64,000 bases of DNA from Syntrophus aciditrophicus SB (lineage in GTDB: Bacteria; Desulfobacterota; Syntrophia; Syntrophales; Syntrophaceae). Shown piece by piece: positions 53,852-62,995 of this stretch. The stretch spans positions 2,977,001 to 3,041,000 of the forward strand of contig NC_007759.1 in the NCBI RefSeq assembly GCF_000013405.1. The letters are read 5' to 3'. The translations under genes were made by a program, and so were the position numbers. The notes under the pieces are model-generated. The model had not been told where the DNA came from and searched no databases. It saw nothing but the letters and a program-made list of their open reading frames with translations. Within the stretch, counting starts at the first letter, position 1; each line of letters begins with the position of its first letter.

Positions 53852-53859
53852 TCTTTTTT
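53852..53859. repeat. Right target-site duplication of the ISL3-type element
   Basis: TCTTTTTT, identical to 52530-52537 on the other side of the element. Confidence 0.85.
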
Positions 53860-54389
53860 TATGTTCGTGTTCCAGAATTTTCAGCCATTTTTCGAAAATT
53901 GGAAATAGGATGATTATTTTCCATGACATATGTTTTCATCTTTTCCTGAACAGAACTGTCTTTGACAATCTCCGAATTGACTGACGCAGGCATTTTTGAA
54001 GAAGATAATGTAATTTAAACAGCAGATTGCTTAATGTCATTGAGTAGATACTCTTATAATGCCGTGAAAGTCAATTTTTGTTCATAAAACGTCTTGAATG
54101 TAAACACCGGCTGTGATACACAGTACGAGGTTTGTGATATATGGATCGGAGTTGTCACTCAAGAGGATTGAGTGCGGATGGATAGTTGATCAGATATTTT
54201 TTACTCCAGAAAGCGGATACGCAATAAACTGATTATAAAAACTGTTTCGAGATACGGGATGAGTTCTCACTTCTGCATAATCTCGGATAAAAGTTGAATT
54301 TATAATTTTTGAGGGGGTGATAAGAAAGAGGCGTCTGAATCATTAAGTATATTTCAATTTCTATATTAAATCTTTTATGGAGGTGTCTA
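53860..54389. other. AT-rich gap before the had-oah-dch genes
   Basis: About 530 bases with no supported gene. It should contain the promoter of had; I cannot pick boxes with confidence. TGGAGGTG 5 bases before the ATG at 54390 is the had ribosome site. Before the IS insertion this was the rnf-had intergenic space. Confidence 0.5.
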
Positions 54390-55502
54390 ATGGCTGACGT
54401 ACCGAAAACGATCAAAACGTGGCAAATGGTAGCACCATGGAGAAAGAACAAGGAAACGGGAGAGAAAATCCCCGGTCAACTGCAATTAACGGAGATTCCT
54501 GTTCCTGAGCTGAAAGAGGGGGATGTTCTGGTAAAGATTGCGGGCTGCGGTGTCTGCCACACCGATCTCGGCTTTTTCTTCGATGCCGTCCCGACCGTTA
54601 CCAAACCCCCGTTGACGCTGGGCCATGAAGTCAGTGGTACCGTCGTTGCGGGCGATCCAAAATGGATTGGGAAAGAAGTTTTAATTCCTGCCGTTTTGCC
54701 CTGCCGTAAATGTGAACTTTGTAAAACAGGTCGTGGAAACCGCTGCCTCAATCAGATGTTCATTGGCTGCAGTCATGGAATTTATGGCGGTAATTCAGAT
54801 TACATTCCCGTTCCCTCACTTGACCTTTGCGAAATCAAAAATCGTCCCAGCACTCGCCCCCTGGAAAATTACTCCGTTGCGTCCGATGCGGTCACAACGC
54901 CCTACCAGGCAATGATCAAGGCGAAGGTAGGAATTGGGGATAATGTCATTGTCATCGGAGCCACTGGCGGTGTCGGTCTTTATACGGCGCAGATCGCCAA
55001 GGCGATGGGCGCGGATGTCGTTATCGGAATCGACATCGCAGAACAGAAGCTTCAGAAGATGCTCAACTATGGGTGCGATTTCGTCATCATGAATAAGGAC
55101 AAGAGCAACAAGGATGTCATGGGTGAATACCGCGCGATCTGCAAGGCCAATGCGCTGCCCAATTATGGCTGGAAGATCTTCGAAGTTTCAGGGAACAAAT
55201 TTGGTCAGGCCCTGGCCCTCGATCTGCTTTCCTTCACCGGGACCATGGTTCAAATCGGGTACGGGCTGGGATCTATTGATTTCAATGTATCCAGGCTGAT
55301 GGCGTTTGATGCACAGATTATCGGCACCTGGGCATGCCTGCCCGAGTACTATCCACATGTTCTCTCTCTGATCCATTCCGGAAAGATCCAGATCGATCCT
55401 TTCCTGGAAGTTCGGCCAATGAGCACAATCGCAGCAACCTATGATGAAGTTCACAAAGCCGGTTCTCCGGAAAAGAGAATTGTTTTGAAGCCTGATTTTT
55501 AG
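54390..55502 (+). CDS. had: 6-hydroxycyclohex-1-ene-1-carbonyl-CoA dehydrogenase
   Basis: A 370-residue zinc alcohol dehydrogenase-type enzyme. It oxidises 6-hydroxycyclohex-1-ene-1-carbonyl-CoA to the 6-oxo form with NAD in anaerobic benzoyl-CoA degradation. Catalytic zinc ligands are in CGVCHTD and GHEVSG; structural zinc Cys are in CRKCELCKTGRGNRC; the NAD site is GATGGVGLYTAQIAKAMG. The specific call rests on overall likeness to Had and the oah and dch genes that follow. First gene of the unit. Confidence 0.9.
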   Translation: MADVPKTIKTWQMVAPWRKNKETGEKIPGQLQLTEIPVPELKEGDVLVKIAGCGVCHTDLGFFFDAVPTVTKPPLTLGHEVSGTVVAGDPKWIGKEVLIPAVLPCRKCELCKTGRGNRCLNQMFIGCSHGIYGGNSDYIPVPSLDLCEIKNRPSTRPLENYSVASDAVTTPYQAMIKAKVGIGDNVIVIGATGGVGLYTAQIAKAMGADVVIGIDIAEQKLQKMLNYGCDFVIMNKDKSNKDVMGEYRAICKANALPNYGWKIFEVSGNKFGQALALDLLSFTGTMVQIGYGLGSIDFNVSRLMAFDAQIIGTWACLPEYYPHVLSLIHSGKIQIDPFLEVRPMSTIAATYDEVHKAGSPEKRIVLKPDF

Positions 55503-55540
55503 AAAATCACCAAATAAAATAACGTATAAGGGGGATTAGT

Positions 55541-56689
55541 ATGAGTTTAGATTGGATGCCAAGAGAACACGGGTTAAAGAATCACAGCCGACATACTGAA
55601 CAGTGGTGGGGCACGGAAGCACCCTGCACCGTATACGAGAAGAGACCCTTGAAGGACCCCAAGGGTAATGTAGTTCCCGGCCTTTACAGCGCCTGGATCA
55701 GACTGAACAACCCGGGCCAGTACAATTCTTATACAACCGAGATGGTTAAAGGTGTTATCGCCGGTTTTGAGAATTCCTCCACCGACCGCGAAGTCGTTGC
55801 CGTCGTCTTCACCGGAACAGGTCCTAATGCCTTCTGTACAGGCGGCAACACGAAGGAATATTCCGAATATTACAGCATGAGACCGGAAGAATACGGCTCC
55901 TACATGGAACTGTTCAACAATATGGTGGACTCCATCCTGATGTGCAAAAAACCGGTCATCTGCCGCGTTAACGGCATGAGAGTGGCTGGTGGTCAGGAAA
56001 TCGGCACTGCCACAGACATTACCGTTTCTTCCGACTTGGCCATTTTCGGTCAGGCCGGACCCCGCCACGGCTCAGCCCCCGTCGGCGGCGCCTCCGATTT
56101 TCTCCCCTGGTTCCTCAGCATTGAAGACGCCATGTGGAACTGCGTAAGCTGTGAAATGTGGTCTGCCTACAAGATGAAAGCCAAAAACCTCATCTCCAAG
56201 GCCCTTCCCGTGCTGAAGGACGACAAAGGCAACTGGGTAAGAAACCCCCAGGTCTATACCGACACCTATGTAAAAGACGGCGAGATCGTTTACGGCGAAC
56301 CCAAGACCGGCGAAGAAGCCAAACAGGCACGTGCCTGGGTCAACGAGAAACTGAAGAACAACGATTACGATTTCTCCCTCATCGATGCCGAAGTCGACCG
56401 GATTGTCTGGGTTTTCGCAAATCTGTTCCCCGGCTGCCTGATGAAATCCATCGACGGCATCCGCCAGAAGAAGAAATTCTGGTGGGATCAGATCAAGAAC
56501 GACCACCGTTACTGGCTCGGCACCAACATGATGGGCGAAGCCTTCCTGGGCTTCGGCGCATTCAACACGAAGAAGATCACCGGAAAAGACACGATCGACT
56601 TCATAAAGAATCGTCAGCTGATCGCGGAAGGCGCCCTGGTCGACGAAGCTTTCATGGAGCAGGTCCTCGGAAAACCGCTGGCAAAATAA
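55541..56689 (+). CDS. oah: 6-oxocyclohex-1-ene-1-carbonyl-CoA hydrolase (ring opening)
   Basis: A 382-residue crotonase-family enzyme, also called BamA, that adds water and opens the ring of 6-oxocyclohex-1-ene-1-carbonyl-CoA to 3-hydroxypimelyl-CoA. The length, far above that of ordinary crotonases, and the N-terminal DWMPREHGLKNHS and HTEQWWGTEAPCTVYE are characteristic. The oxyanion region is TGTGPNAFCTGGNTKEYSEYY and NGMRVAGGQEIGTATDITVS. AAGGGGG precedes the ATG. Its gene is a known marker for anaerobic aromatic degradation. Confidence 0.94.
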   Translation: MSLDWMPREHGLKNHSRHTEQWWGTEAPCTVYEKRPLKDPKGNVVPGLYSAWIRLNNPGQYNSYTTEMVKGVIAGFENSSTDREVVAVVFTGTGPNAFCTGGNTKEYSEYYSMRPEEYGSYMELFNNMVDSILMCKKPVICRVNGMRVAGGQEIGTATDITVSSDLAIFGQAGPRHGSAPVGGASDFLPWFLSIEDAMWNCVSCEMWSAYKMKAKNLISKALPVLKDDKGNWVRNPQVYTDTYVKDGEIVYGEPKTGEEAKQARAWVNEKLKNNDYDFSLIDAEVDRIVWVFANLFPGCLMKSIDGIRQKKKFWWDQIKNDHRYWLGTNMMGEAFLGFGAFNTKKITGKDTIDFIKNRQLIAEGALVDEAFMEQVLGKPLAK

Positions 56690-56705
56690 TTTTCAGATTC
56701 AAATT

Positions 56706-56731
56706 AAAGGGGGGGACTCCCCCCCTTTTTT
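56706..56731 (+). terminator. Terminator-like hairpin after oah
   Basis: AAAGGGGGGG, loop ACT, CCCCCCCTTTTTT: a seven G:C stem (56709-56715 with 56719-56725) followed by six T, 17 bases after the oah stop. It may limit transcription into dch, which begins 124 bases later. Confidence 0.75.
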
Positions 56732-56854
56732 ATTTCAAACAGCTCCACAAAAAGGCTGAGAGAACTGAGCGTGATATTCATGAGCTCTTTACGGATTAAT
56801 CTCAGCCCTTGACTTCACAATTTCACTTTAACCTCAAGAGAAAGGGAGATTGTT

Positions 56855-57625
56855 ATGGGATTCAACACTATTCTTTTTGAAAAGAAAGACAAAGTTGCCA
56901 CAATTACACTGAATGTCCCCAATTCAAACTGGCTTACCATACCGATGATGAAAGAGATCAACGAAGCTCTGATGGATGTCAAGAAGGATCCGACCATTCA
57001 GCTTCTCGTTTTCGATCATGCCGGTGATAAAGCCTTCTGTGACGGTGTCGATGTTGCCGATCACGTCCCCGAAAAAGTGGACGAGATGATCGACCTGTTC
57101 CACGGCATGTTCCGCAACATGGCCGCCATGGATGTGACCTCCGTATGCCTGGTCAACGGCCGTTCCCTAGGCGGCGGTTGCGAACTCATGGCCTTCTGCG
57201 ACATCGTCATCGCCTCCGAGAAGGCCAAGATCGGGCAGCCCGAAATCAACCTTGCCGTCTTCCCGCCTGTGGCTGCGGCCTGGTTCCCCAAGATTATGGG
57301 TCTTAAAAAGGCAATGGAACTGATCCTCACCGGAAAGATCATTTCGGCGAAAGAAGCGGAAGCCATTGGGCTGGTCAATGTCGTACTCCCGGTGGAAGGT
57401 TTCAGGGAAGCCGCACAGAAATTCATGGCTGATTTCACCAGCAAGAGCAGACCCGTTGCGATGTGGGCCCGTCGCGCCATCATGGCCGGCCTTAATTTGG
57501 ATTTCCTCCAGGCCCTTAAAGCATCGGAAATTATCTACATGCAGGGTTGCATGGCGACTGAAGATGCAAATGAAGGACTTGCCTCATTCCTGGAAAAGAG
57601 AAAACCGGTGTTCAAGGACAAATAA
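56855..57625 (+). CDS. dch: Cyclohexa-1,5-diene-1-carbonyl-CoA hydratase
   Basis: A 256-residue crotonase-family hydratase that adds water to cyclohexa-1,5-diene-1-carbonyl-CoA, the product of benzoyl-CoA reductase. GDKAFCDGVDVADHVPEKVDEM and VNGRSLGGGCELMAFCDIVIAS form the CoA/oxyanion site. GQPEINLAVFPPVAAAWFP and the neighbours had and oah support the specific call over a generic enoyl-CoA hydratase. AAAGGGAG precedes the ATG. Confidence 0.88.
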   Translation: MGFNTILFEKKDKVATITLNVPNSNWLTIPMMKEINEALMDVKKDPTIQLLVFDHAGDKAFCDGVDVADHVPEKVDEMIDLFHGMFRNMAAMDVTSVCLVNGRSLGGGCELMAFCDIVIASEKAKIGQPEINLAVFPPVAAAWFPKIMGLKKAMELILTGKIISAKEAEAIGLVNVVLPVEGFREAAQKFMADFTSKSRPVAMWARRAIMAGLNLDFLQALKASEIIYMQGCMATEDANEGLASFLEKRKPVFKDK

Positions 57626-57631
57626 TCGTCC

Positions 57632-58807
57632 ATGATTTATACTCCGAAAGAAGAGATTATAAACAGGACGGATAAATTAAGGACTTTAATGGGGAGGGCC
57701 TCACTCGATGGGGCCTTCTTCCATTATAAGATCGATTATTTTTACCTCTCAGGAACCATGCAGGACGCCTTTCTCTATGTTCCGCTCAACGGTGAGCCCA
57801 AGCTCTTCGTCCGGCGGGAGATGCGTCGGGCACGGCGGGAATCGCCCCTTTCCGACCTGATCCCCCTTCGATCCCTTGAGACCGTCAAGGCCCATATCGG
57901 CAACCCGCGGAGAGTTGGTTTTCAGCTTGATGTGATGCCATACAATTTTGTCATGCGTTTTCAAAAGCTTTTGGGGGATGTTGAACTGGTGGATGTTTCA
58001 CCGCTGATCATTGACCTCCGAAAGATCAAGAGCCCCTTTGAAGTCGGGTTGATGGATAAGGCGGCGGCCATTGCCGGGAAGGTTTACGAAAAAATCCCCG
58101 AAGTGCTCCGGGAAGGGATGACTGAGATTGAGCTCGGCGGGATACTGGAAGCCTATGCCAAGACCCTCGGGCATGAAGGACTGCTGCGCACACGATCCCT
58201 GATTTTCGAGGCCTATACCTGGCATATTCTGAGTGGGAAGACGGGAAGCATCGTCAGTCAGATGAATTCCCCCCTGGGTGGCCTGGGCATGTCGCCGGCC
58301 TTTCCCGTCGGGGCCAGCCGCAAGAAAATCCGGAGGGGAGAGCCGATCATGATCGATTTCGGCATCTGTTATCACGGGTATCAGGTGGATGAGACCCGCA
58401 TGTTTGCCATCGGCCATATGCCGGAACGTTTTGCCGATGCCTATGAAGCCTGCCGGGAGATCCATTACCGGGTGCTGGATAAAGCTCTGGAAGGCGTTTC
58501 CTGCTCAGAACTTTTTCAGTATTCCGTGGAGCTTGCCGACAGGATGGGATATGGCGATTATTATCTCGGTTACACTCCGCACAAAGTCAATTTTCTGGCT
58601 CACGGAATCGGTATAGAGATTTCTGAACCCCCTTTCATTGCTGCAAAGATGGATTACCCCCTGTTAGAAGGGATGACGCTGGCGATTGAACCCAAGATGG
58701 TCTTTCCGCGACAGGGCGCCTGCGGTATCGAGAATACGGTTTTGATCGAGAAAGACCGGTATCGCGTGCTCACCCGGATGGATGAAAAGATTATCGTGGT
58801 CGATTGA
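57632..58807 (+). CDS. M24-family metallopeptidase (Xaa-Pro aminopeptidase-like)
   Basis: A 391-residue protein with a creatinase-type N-domain (1-150) and a pita-bread catalytic domain. Metal ligands are visible: Asp in IMIDFGICYHGYQVDETRM (two), His in AHGIGIEISEPP, Glu in LAIEPKMVF and Glu in GIENTVLIE. It starts 6 bases after dch and is probably co-transcribed with it, yet no step of benzoate degradation is known to need it. Its end overlaps the convergent radical SAM gene by 17 bases. Confidence 0.88.
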   Translation: MIYTPKEEIINRTDKLRTLMGRASLDGAFFHYKIDYFYLSGTMQDAFLYVPLNGEPKLFVRREMRRARRESPLSDLIPLRSLETVKAHIGNPRRVGFQLDVMPYNFVMRFQKLLGDVELVDVSPLIIDLRKIKSPFEVGLMDKAAAIAGKVYEKIPEVLREGMTEIELGGILEAYAKTLGHEGLLRTRSLIFEAYTWHILSGKTGSIVSQMNSPLGGLGMSPAFPVGASRKKIRRGEPIMIDFGICYHGYQVDETRMFAIGHMPERFADAYEACREIHYRVLDKALEGVSCSELFQYSVELADRMGYGDYYLGYTPHKVNFLAHGIGIEISEPPFIAAKMDYPLLEGMTLAIEPKMVFPRQGACGIENTVLIEKDRYRVLTRMDEKIIVVD

Positions 58808-59798
58808 GATCACTCCTGTAAAGGCGCCCTTGCCGGATATTCCTTCGCTCCAGCTCCCGGTCAATGGCGTTGAGGACGCTCATCTTGTTTGAAGCCCATG
58901 CCGGGGCCAGGAAGATGTCCTGGTAGCCGTCGGCAGTCAATCGCTGGATCACCATGTCCGGAGGCAGGATTTCCAGGACATCGCAGACGGTCTGAACATA
59001 CTCCTCCCGTGGCCACAGGGTTAACTGACCTTTTTTGTACTCCTCCCCGAGAACCGTGCCTTCCAGAGCCAGCAGGAGATGAATCTTGATTCCCTGAATC
59101 GGCAGAGACGCCAGAGTAGCCGCGGTTTGCATGACATCTTCATGATTTTCACCGGGCAATCCCAAGATAATATGCGTGCAGATCAAAAGATTTTCGTCGA
59201 CAGCCCGCGCGACGGCATCTAAAAACTGGGCTGCTGTATGTTCCCTGTTAATACGCAACAGCGTTTTGTCATGGATCGACTGCAGGCCGAATTCCAGCCA
59301 GACATGGCGATCCCGGGCATAATCTTTCAAAAGACCAAGCACCTCATCCGATACGCAGTCGGGTCGCGTGCCTACGGAAAGGCCGATGACATCTTCCTGT
59401 GCAAGGGCCTCGTCATAGAGCCTTTTCAATGAGCCACAGGGCGCGTAAGTGTTTGTGAAGGTCTGGAAATAAGCGATAAATTTTTTTGCGCCCTTGCGGT
59501 TACGATAGAATTCCCTCCCCCGGCGGATCTGTTCGCTGACGGAGGGCAGCGGCCCTTCCTGTCGAAGTCGCGATCCCCGACCATCACAGTAGATGCATCC
59601 CCCTGTCCCCAGGAAACCATCCCGGTTCGGGCAGGTGAATCCCGCATCCACAGGTAATTTATAAACCGTGCAGCCGAAACGGTTCCTCCAGTAAGTCTTT
59701 AAATCATGGTAGCGTTTTGAACCGCTCCTTGTATGTGTTGGTGACACGAAAGTTTGTCTCCCCTTGTAATTTTTTGGCTTTATACTATTATATGCCAA
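58791..59798 (-). CDS. Radical SAM protein (YhcC/TIGR01212 type)
   Basis: A 335-residue radical SAM enzyme. The cluster motif is CPNRDGFLGTGGCIYC, the wider spacing typical of the YhcC family. Before it lies KLPVDAGFT; after it are RKGAKKFIAYFQTFTNTYAP and HIILGLPGENHEDV. These proteins are related to Elp3-like enzymes and their substrate is unknown. It is a single minus-strand gene. Confidence 0.9.
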   Translation of the reverse strand: MAYNSIKPKNYKGRQTFVSPTHTRSGSKRYHDLKTYWRNRFGCTVYKLPVDAGFTCPNRDGFLGTGGCIYCDGRGSRLRQEGPLPSVSEQIRRGREFYRNRKGAKKFIAYFQTFTNTYAPCGSLKRLYDEALAQEDVIGLSVGTRPDCVSDEVLGLLKDYARDRHVWLEFGLQSIHDKTLLRINREHTAAQFLDAVARAVDENLLICTHIILGLPGENHEDVMQTAATLASLPIQGIKIHLLLALEGTVLGEEYKKGQLTLWPREEYVQTVCDVLEILPPDMVIQRLTADGYQDIFLAPAWASNKMSVLNAIDRELERRNIRQGRLYRSDLNRPR

Positions 59799-59988
59799 TT
59801 ATTTTCAAGGGTAAGAACCGGAATTGAGAAGATATACCGATCTGTCCTTCCAAAGGATGACGAGTCGGCAAAAAAGAAGCGGTGAAGTCCTATCCGTTTA
59901 TGAATGAGTCGAAAAGCCGCCGATGCAGAAAAGTCAGCTGACGAAAGGCGATTGGATAGAACTTCCAGATTACCGGAGAAAGGCGCAA

Positions 59989-61908
59989 ATGAGGCAATTT
60001 GATGTCATTGTCGTGGGGGCAGGCCATGCCGGTTGTGAGGCGGCGCTGGCAGCATCCCGCATGGGTTGTGAAACCCTTCTTTTCAATATCAATCTGGATT
60101 CCATTGCCCTGATGTCGTGCAACCCCGCAATCGGTGGGCTGGCAAAAGGACAGCTCGTCAAGGAAATCGATGCCCTGGGCGGTGAGATGGGCAGGATGGC
60201 GGACAAAACGGCCGTTCATTTCCGCATCCTTAACGCATCCAAGGGACCGGCGGTACAGTCGTCGCGGGTTCAGTGCGACAAACAGCTTTACCGGCTCGCC
60301 ATGAAGTCCGTGGTCGAACGGCAGCCAAAACTTCATCTTTTTCAAAGCCTGGTTGACTGCCTTCTTGTCAAAGACGGCCAGATCACCGGCGTGGCAGATC
60401 AGACCGGCGTTTGTTTCGGCGCGAAAGCCGTGGTCATCACCACGGGCACGTTTCTCAACGGGCTGGTTCATGTCGGAACATCACATTATCCGGCGGGACG
60501 TGCCGGGGAAATCGCTTCCATTTCTCTGGCGAATTGCCTTCGCAAAATGGGCTTCGAAATGGGCAGGATGAAGACCGGAACGCCGCCACGGTTGAAGGCG
60601 TCTACAATTGACTTTTCCCGTCTCGAAAGGCAGGACAGCGATCCCGCCTTCGAACCCTTTTCCCTGTCCACGGAACGCCTGGGAAAAGAACGGCTTCCCT
60701 CCTACTTCGGCTATACAACTTCAGAAACACATCGCCTGATCCGGGATAATATCCGTTTTTCACCCCTCTATTCCGGAGTCATCAAGGGAGTCAGCGCACG
60801 TTACTGTCCATCCCTGGAGGATAAGGTGATGCGTTTTGCCGACAAGGGACGTCATCCCGTGGTTCTTGAATTTGAAGGATTGGAAACGGAAGAGGTCTAT
60901 GCCAAAGGCCTGGGAAACAGCCTTCCTCTGGACCTACAGGAACAAATCGTTCACAGCGTGCCGGGACTGGAAAATTCGGAAATTCTGCGATCGGCCTATG
61001 CCATTGAATACGACTTCGTCCAGCCGACTCAACTTAATCACACATTGGAAACCAAAAGGGTTCGTGGGCTTTACCTGGCCGGTCAGATCAACGGCACGTC
61101 CGGATACGAAGAAGCAGCCGCTCAGGGGATGTGGGCGGGCATCAATGCCGCCCTGGCGGTGCAGGGCCGTCCGCCCTTCGTGCTCGATCGCTCGGAAGCC
61201 TATATGGGGGTTTTGATAGATGATCTCGTGACCCAGGGCGTGGATGAACCCTACCGGATGTTTACCTCCAGAGCGGAATACCGGCTGATCCTGCGTGAAG
61301 ACAATGCCGCACTGCGCCTGACTCCCCGGGGTTTTGATCTGGGGTTGATCCCTCAGGATCTTCATGAGCAGATTTCCGAGAGAATCCGCCGGATTGAAGA
61401 AGGGATGAAATGTCTTTCCTCTTTCAAGATCTATCCCGGCACCGCCGTCAATTCGAAACTGGAGGAACATGGAAGTCCAGCGATCAAAAATCCGGTAACG
61501 CTGTTTCAGCTTCTCAAACGCACGGACCTTTCCTGGGAGGATCTGTCGATGTTTCAGGATCTTCCGGATTTTCCGGAAGATGTACCGGACGGCTACGACC
61601 GGATGATCCGGAAGCAGATCGAAATCGAAGCCAAATATGAAGGGTACATTCAGCGTCAGCGGGAAGCCGTTGTCCGGATGAAAGCACTGGAAAGCCGCAG
61701 AATTCCGCCGGGAATGGATTATTCGGCCATTCCCGGTTTGTCCAATGAGTTGCGGATGAAACTGGCCCGAGTGGAGCCGGAAACCATCGGGCAGGCCCGG
61801 CGCATCACAGGAATGACTCAGGCCGCTCTGGCCGCGGTCATGATCATGATCAAAAAAAAAGAACAGGATACCCGGGGACAATCTCCTCTTCCTGCCCAGT
61901 CCGAATGA
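59989..61908 (+). CDS. mnmG: tRNA uridine 5-carboxymethylaminomethyl modification enzyme MnmG (GidA)
   Basis: A 639-residue FAD protein that with MnmE modifies U34 of tRNAs. FAD site [23 protein letters not shown], then [23 protein letters not shown]. Other marks: [29 protein letters not shown] and [17 protein letters not shown] start at 59989 (GGAGAAAGG upstream, then [10 protein letters not shown]); an upstream ATG at 59923 would add 22 unlike residues. Neither mnmE nor rsmG is adjacent. Confidence 0.95.
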   Translation: MRQFDVIVVGAGHAGCEAALAASRMGCETLLFNINLDSIALMSCNPAIGGLAKGQLVKEIDALGGEMGRMADKTAVHFRILNASKGPAVQSSRVQCDKQLYRLAMKSVVERQPKLHLFQSLVDCLLVKDGQITGVADQTGVCFGAKAVVITTGTFLNGLVHVGTSHYPAGRAGEIASISLANCLRKMGFEMGRMKTGTPPRLKASTIDFSRLERQDSDPAFEPFSLSTERLGKERLPSYFGYTTSETHRLIRDNIRFSPLYSGVIKGVSARYCPSLEDKVMRFADKGRHPVVLEFEGLETEEVYAKGLGNSLPLDLQEQIVHSVPGLENSEILRSAYAIEYDFVQPTQLNHTLETKRVRGLYLAGQINGTSGYEEAAAQGMWAGINAALAVQGRPPFVLDRSEAYMGVLIDDLVTQGVDEPYRMFTSRAEYRLILREDNAALRLTPRGFDLGLIPQDLHEQISERIRRIEEGMKCLSSFKIYPGTAVNSKLEEHGSPAIKNPVTLFQLLKRTDLSWEDLSMFQDLPDFPEDVPDGYDRMIRKQIEIEAKYEGYIQRQREAVVRMKALESRRIPPGMDYSAIPGLSNELRMKLARVEPETIGQARRITGMTQAALAAVMIMIKKKEQDTRGQSPLPAQSE

Positions 61909-62410
61909 AGGGAAAAATCCTCATGAACCTTTTTCTGAATGGATGGTGACAGTGTCCAGGAAATATGAGATCCAATTTCTTTCACCCTGATTGTGCTCAA
62001 GTTGATCCCCGTTAAGATGCCATTCATGATCCCTTCTGTTTTCGTCCGCCTAAATCAGACCCTTTCACCACCGGCAAACTGCCATCGCGCATCTCTTTCT
62101 CGTTGCCTTTCCTTTTCCTTGATCAACGCGACGATATGCTTGTTATCCTTTTTACTTTTCCATTCAGGCGTCAAGGTATACTTCCGTCCGGAATAGCCGG
62201 AACAGTTTTAAAAATTGTTTATTTGCACCTTCCGTTTCACATATCTTCATTGGACTTGGTTCGACTCCAACCGCCTTTGACAGTCGAGTCCTGATATAGG
62301 AATGAGGATGAGCAGTAGCAGTCTCATCAAATAAGTTTCGTCACAGCCCAGAGGGAAGAAGGAGGAACTCAGCCTGTTTCTGAAACGCTGCTCTCCTCCC
62401 GTGGAGAATC
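61909..62410. other. Gap between mnmG and the iron-sulfur gene
   Basis: About 500 bases without a supported gene. A minus-strand stretch at 62055-62207 looks like coding debris. No clear terminator for mnmG is seen. Confidence 0.45.
62055..62207 (-). pseudogene. Possible minus-strand coding remnant
   Basis: Translating backwards from 62207 to a TGA at 62057-62055 gives about 50 residues including SGRKYTLTPEWKSKKDNK and then a Lys/Arg/Glu-rich end with WQFAGGERV. The composition looks protein-like, but a stop codon directly precedes it and there is no ATG, only a TTG inside. No family is recognised. Confidence 0.2.
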
Positions 62411-62995
62411 TCAGGGCGCCACGAGTCCCATCGTCAGGACGAAAGCCGCCTGGAGGGCCTCCGTCGGACAGAGAGGGAAGCATTCCTTGCAGGCCATGCA
62501 TTCCTTCGCGGCGATCTCCGGAATAAAGCTGATCTCCTTCCGAATCCCCCGGTCGACGAAGCCGATGGCGTTCTTCTTCTTGACCTCGGCGCAGTACCGC
62601 ACACAGAGGCCGCAATGGATGCAGAAGGACGCTTCCTTTTCGAAACGGTTCCGGTCCGCCCCGTATTCTCTGGCCAGCTCCTCCAGGACGAAGGAATCCG
62701 GCGCGTGAGCCAGCAGGAGTTCCAGAATCATCTTGCGGATCCGGTCGATCTTCTCCGATCGGGTCCTGACAACGAGATTATTTTCCACCGGATATACGCA
62801 GGAGACCACGAGTCTCGACGAACCGCGGCTCTCCAGTTCCACAATGCAGAGGCGGCAGGCCCCGAAAGGCTCCAGTTTCTCATGGTGGCACAGCGTCGGA
62901 ATGAAGATCCCCGCACTTTTCGCCGCCTCCAGAATCGTCATTCCCTTCTCGGCACGAACCTCTTTGCCGTCTATCTGTAAAAGGATTTCACTCAT
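62411..62995 (-). CDS. NuoG/HydA-N-terminal-like iron-sulfur protein
   Basis: A 194-residue protein with a [2Fe-2S] ferredoxin domain ([20 protein letters not shown] and VVSCVYPV), then an NuoG-type segment and two ferredoxin-type sites ([11 protein letters not shown] and [12 protein letters not shown]). It contains no molybdopterin or H-cluster domain. It would pass electrons between the NuoF-like protein, encoded just upstream with a 4-base overlap, and another enzyme such as a formate dehydrogenase or hydrogenase outside the window. Confidence 0.85.
   Translation of the reverse strand: MSEILLQIDGKEVRAEKGMTILEAAKSAGIFIPTLCHHEKLEPFGACRLCIVELESRGSSRLVVSCVYPVENNLVVRTRSEKIDRIRKMILELLLAHAPDSFVLEELAREYGADRNRFEKEASFCIHCGLCVRYCAEVKKKNAIGFVDRGIRKEISFIPEIAAKECMACKECFPLCPTEALQAAFVLTMGLVAP

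Noticed and set aside
53860-54389. CRISPR or tRNA genes in the long AT-rich gap
   Set aside because: No regularly spaced repeats and no cloverleaf-like segment could be found here or elsewhere in the window.
54233-54451. A 72-codon minus-strand frame overlapping the had start
   Set aside because: It overlaps the had gene and its ribosome site; no likeness to a protein family.
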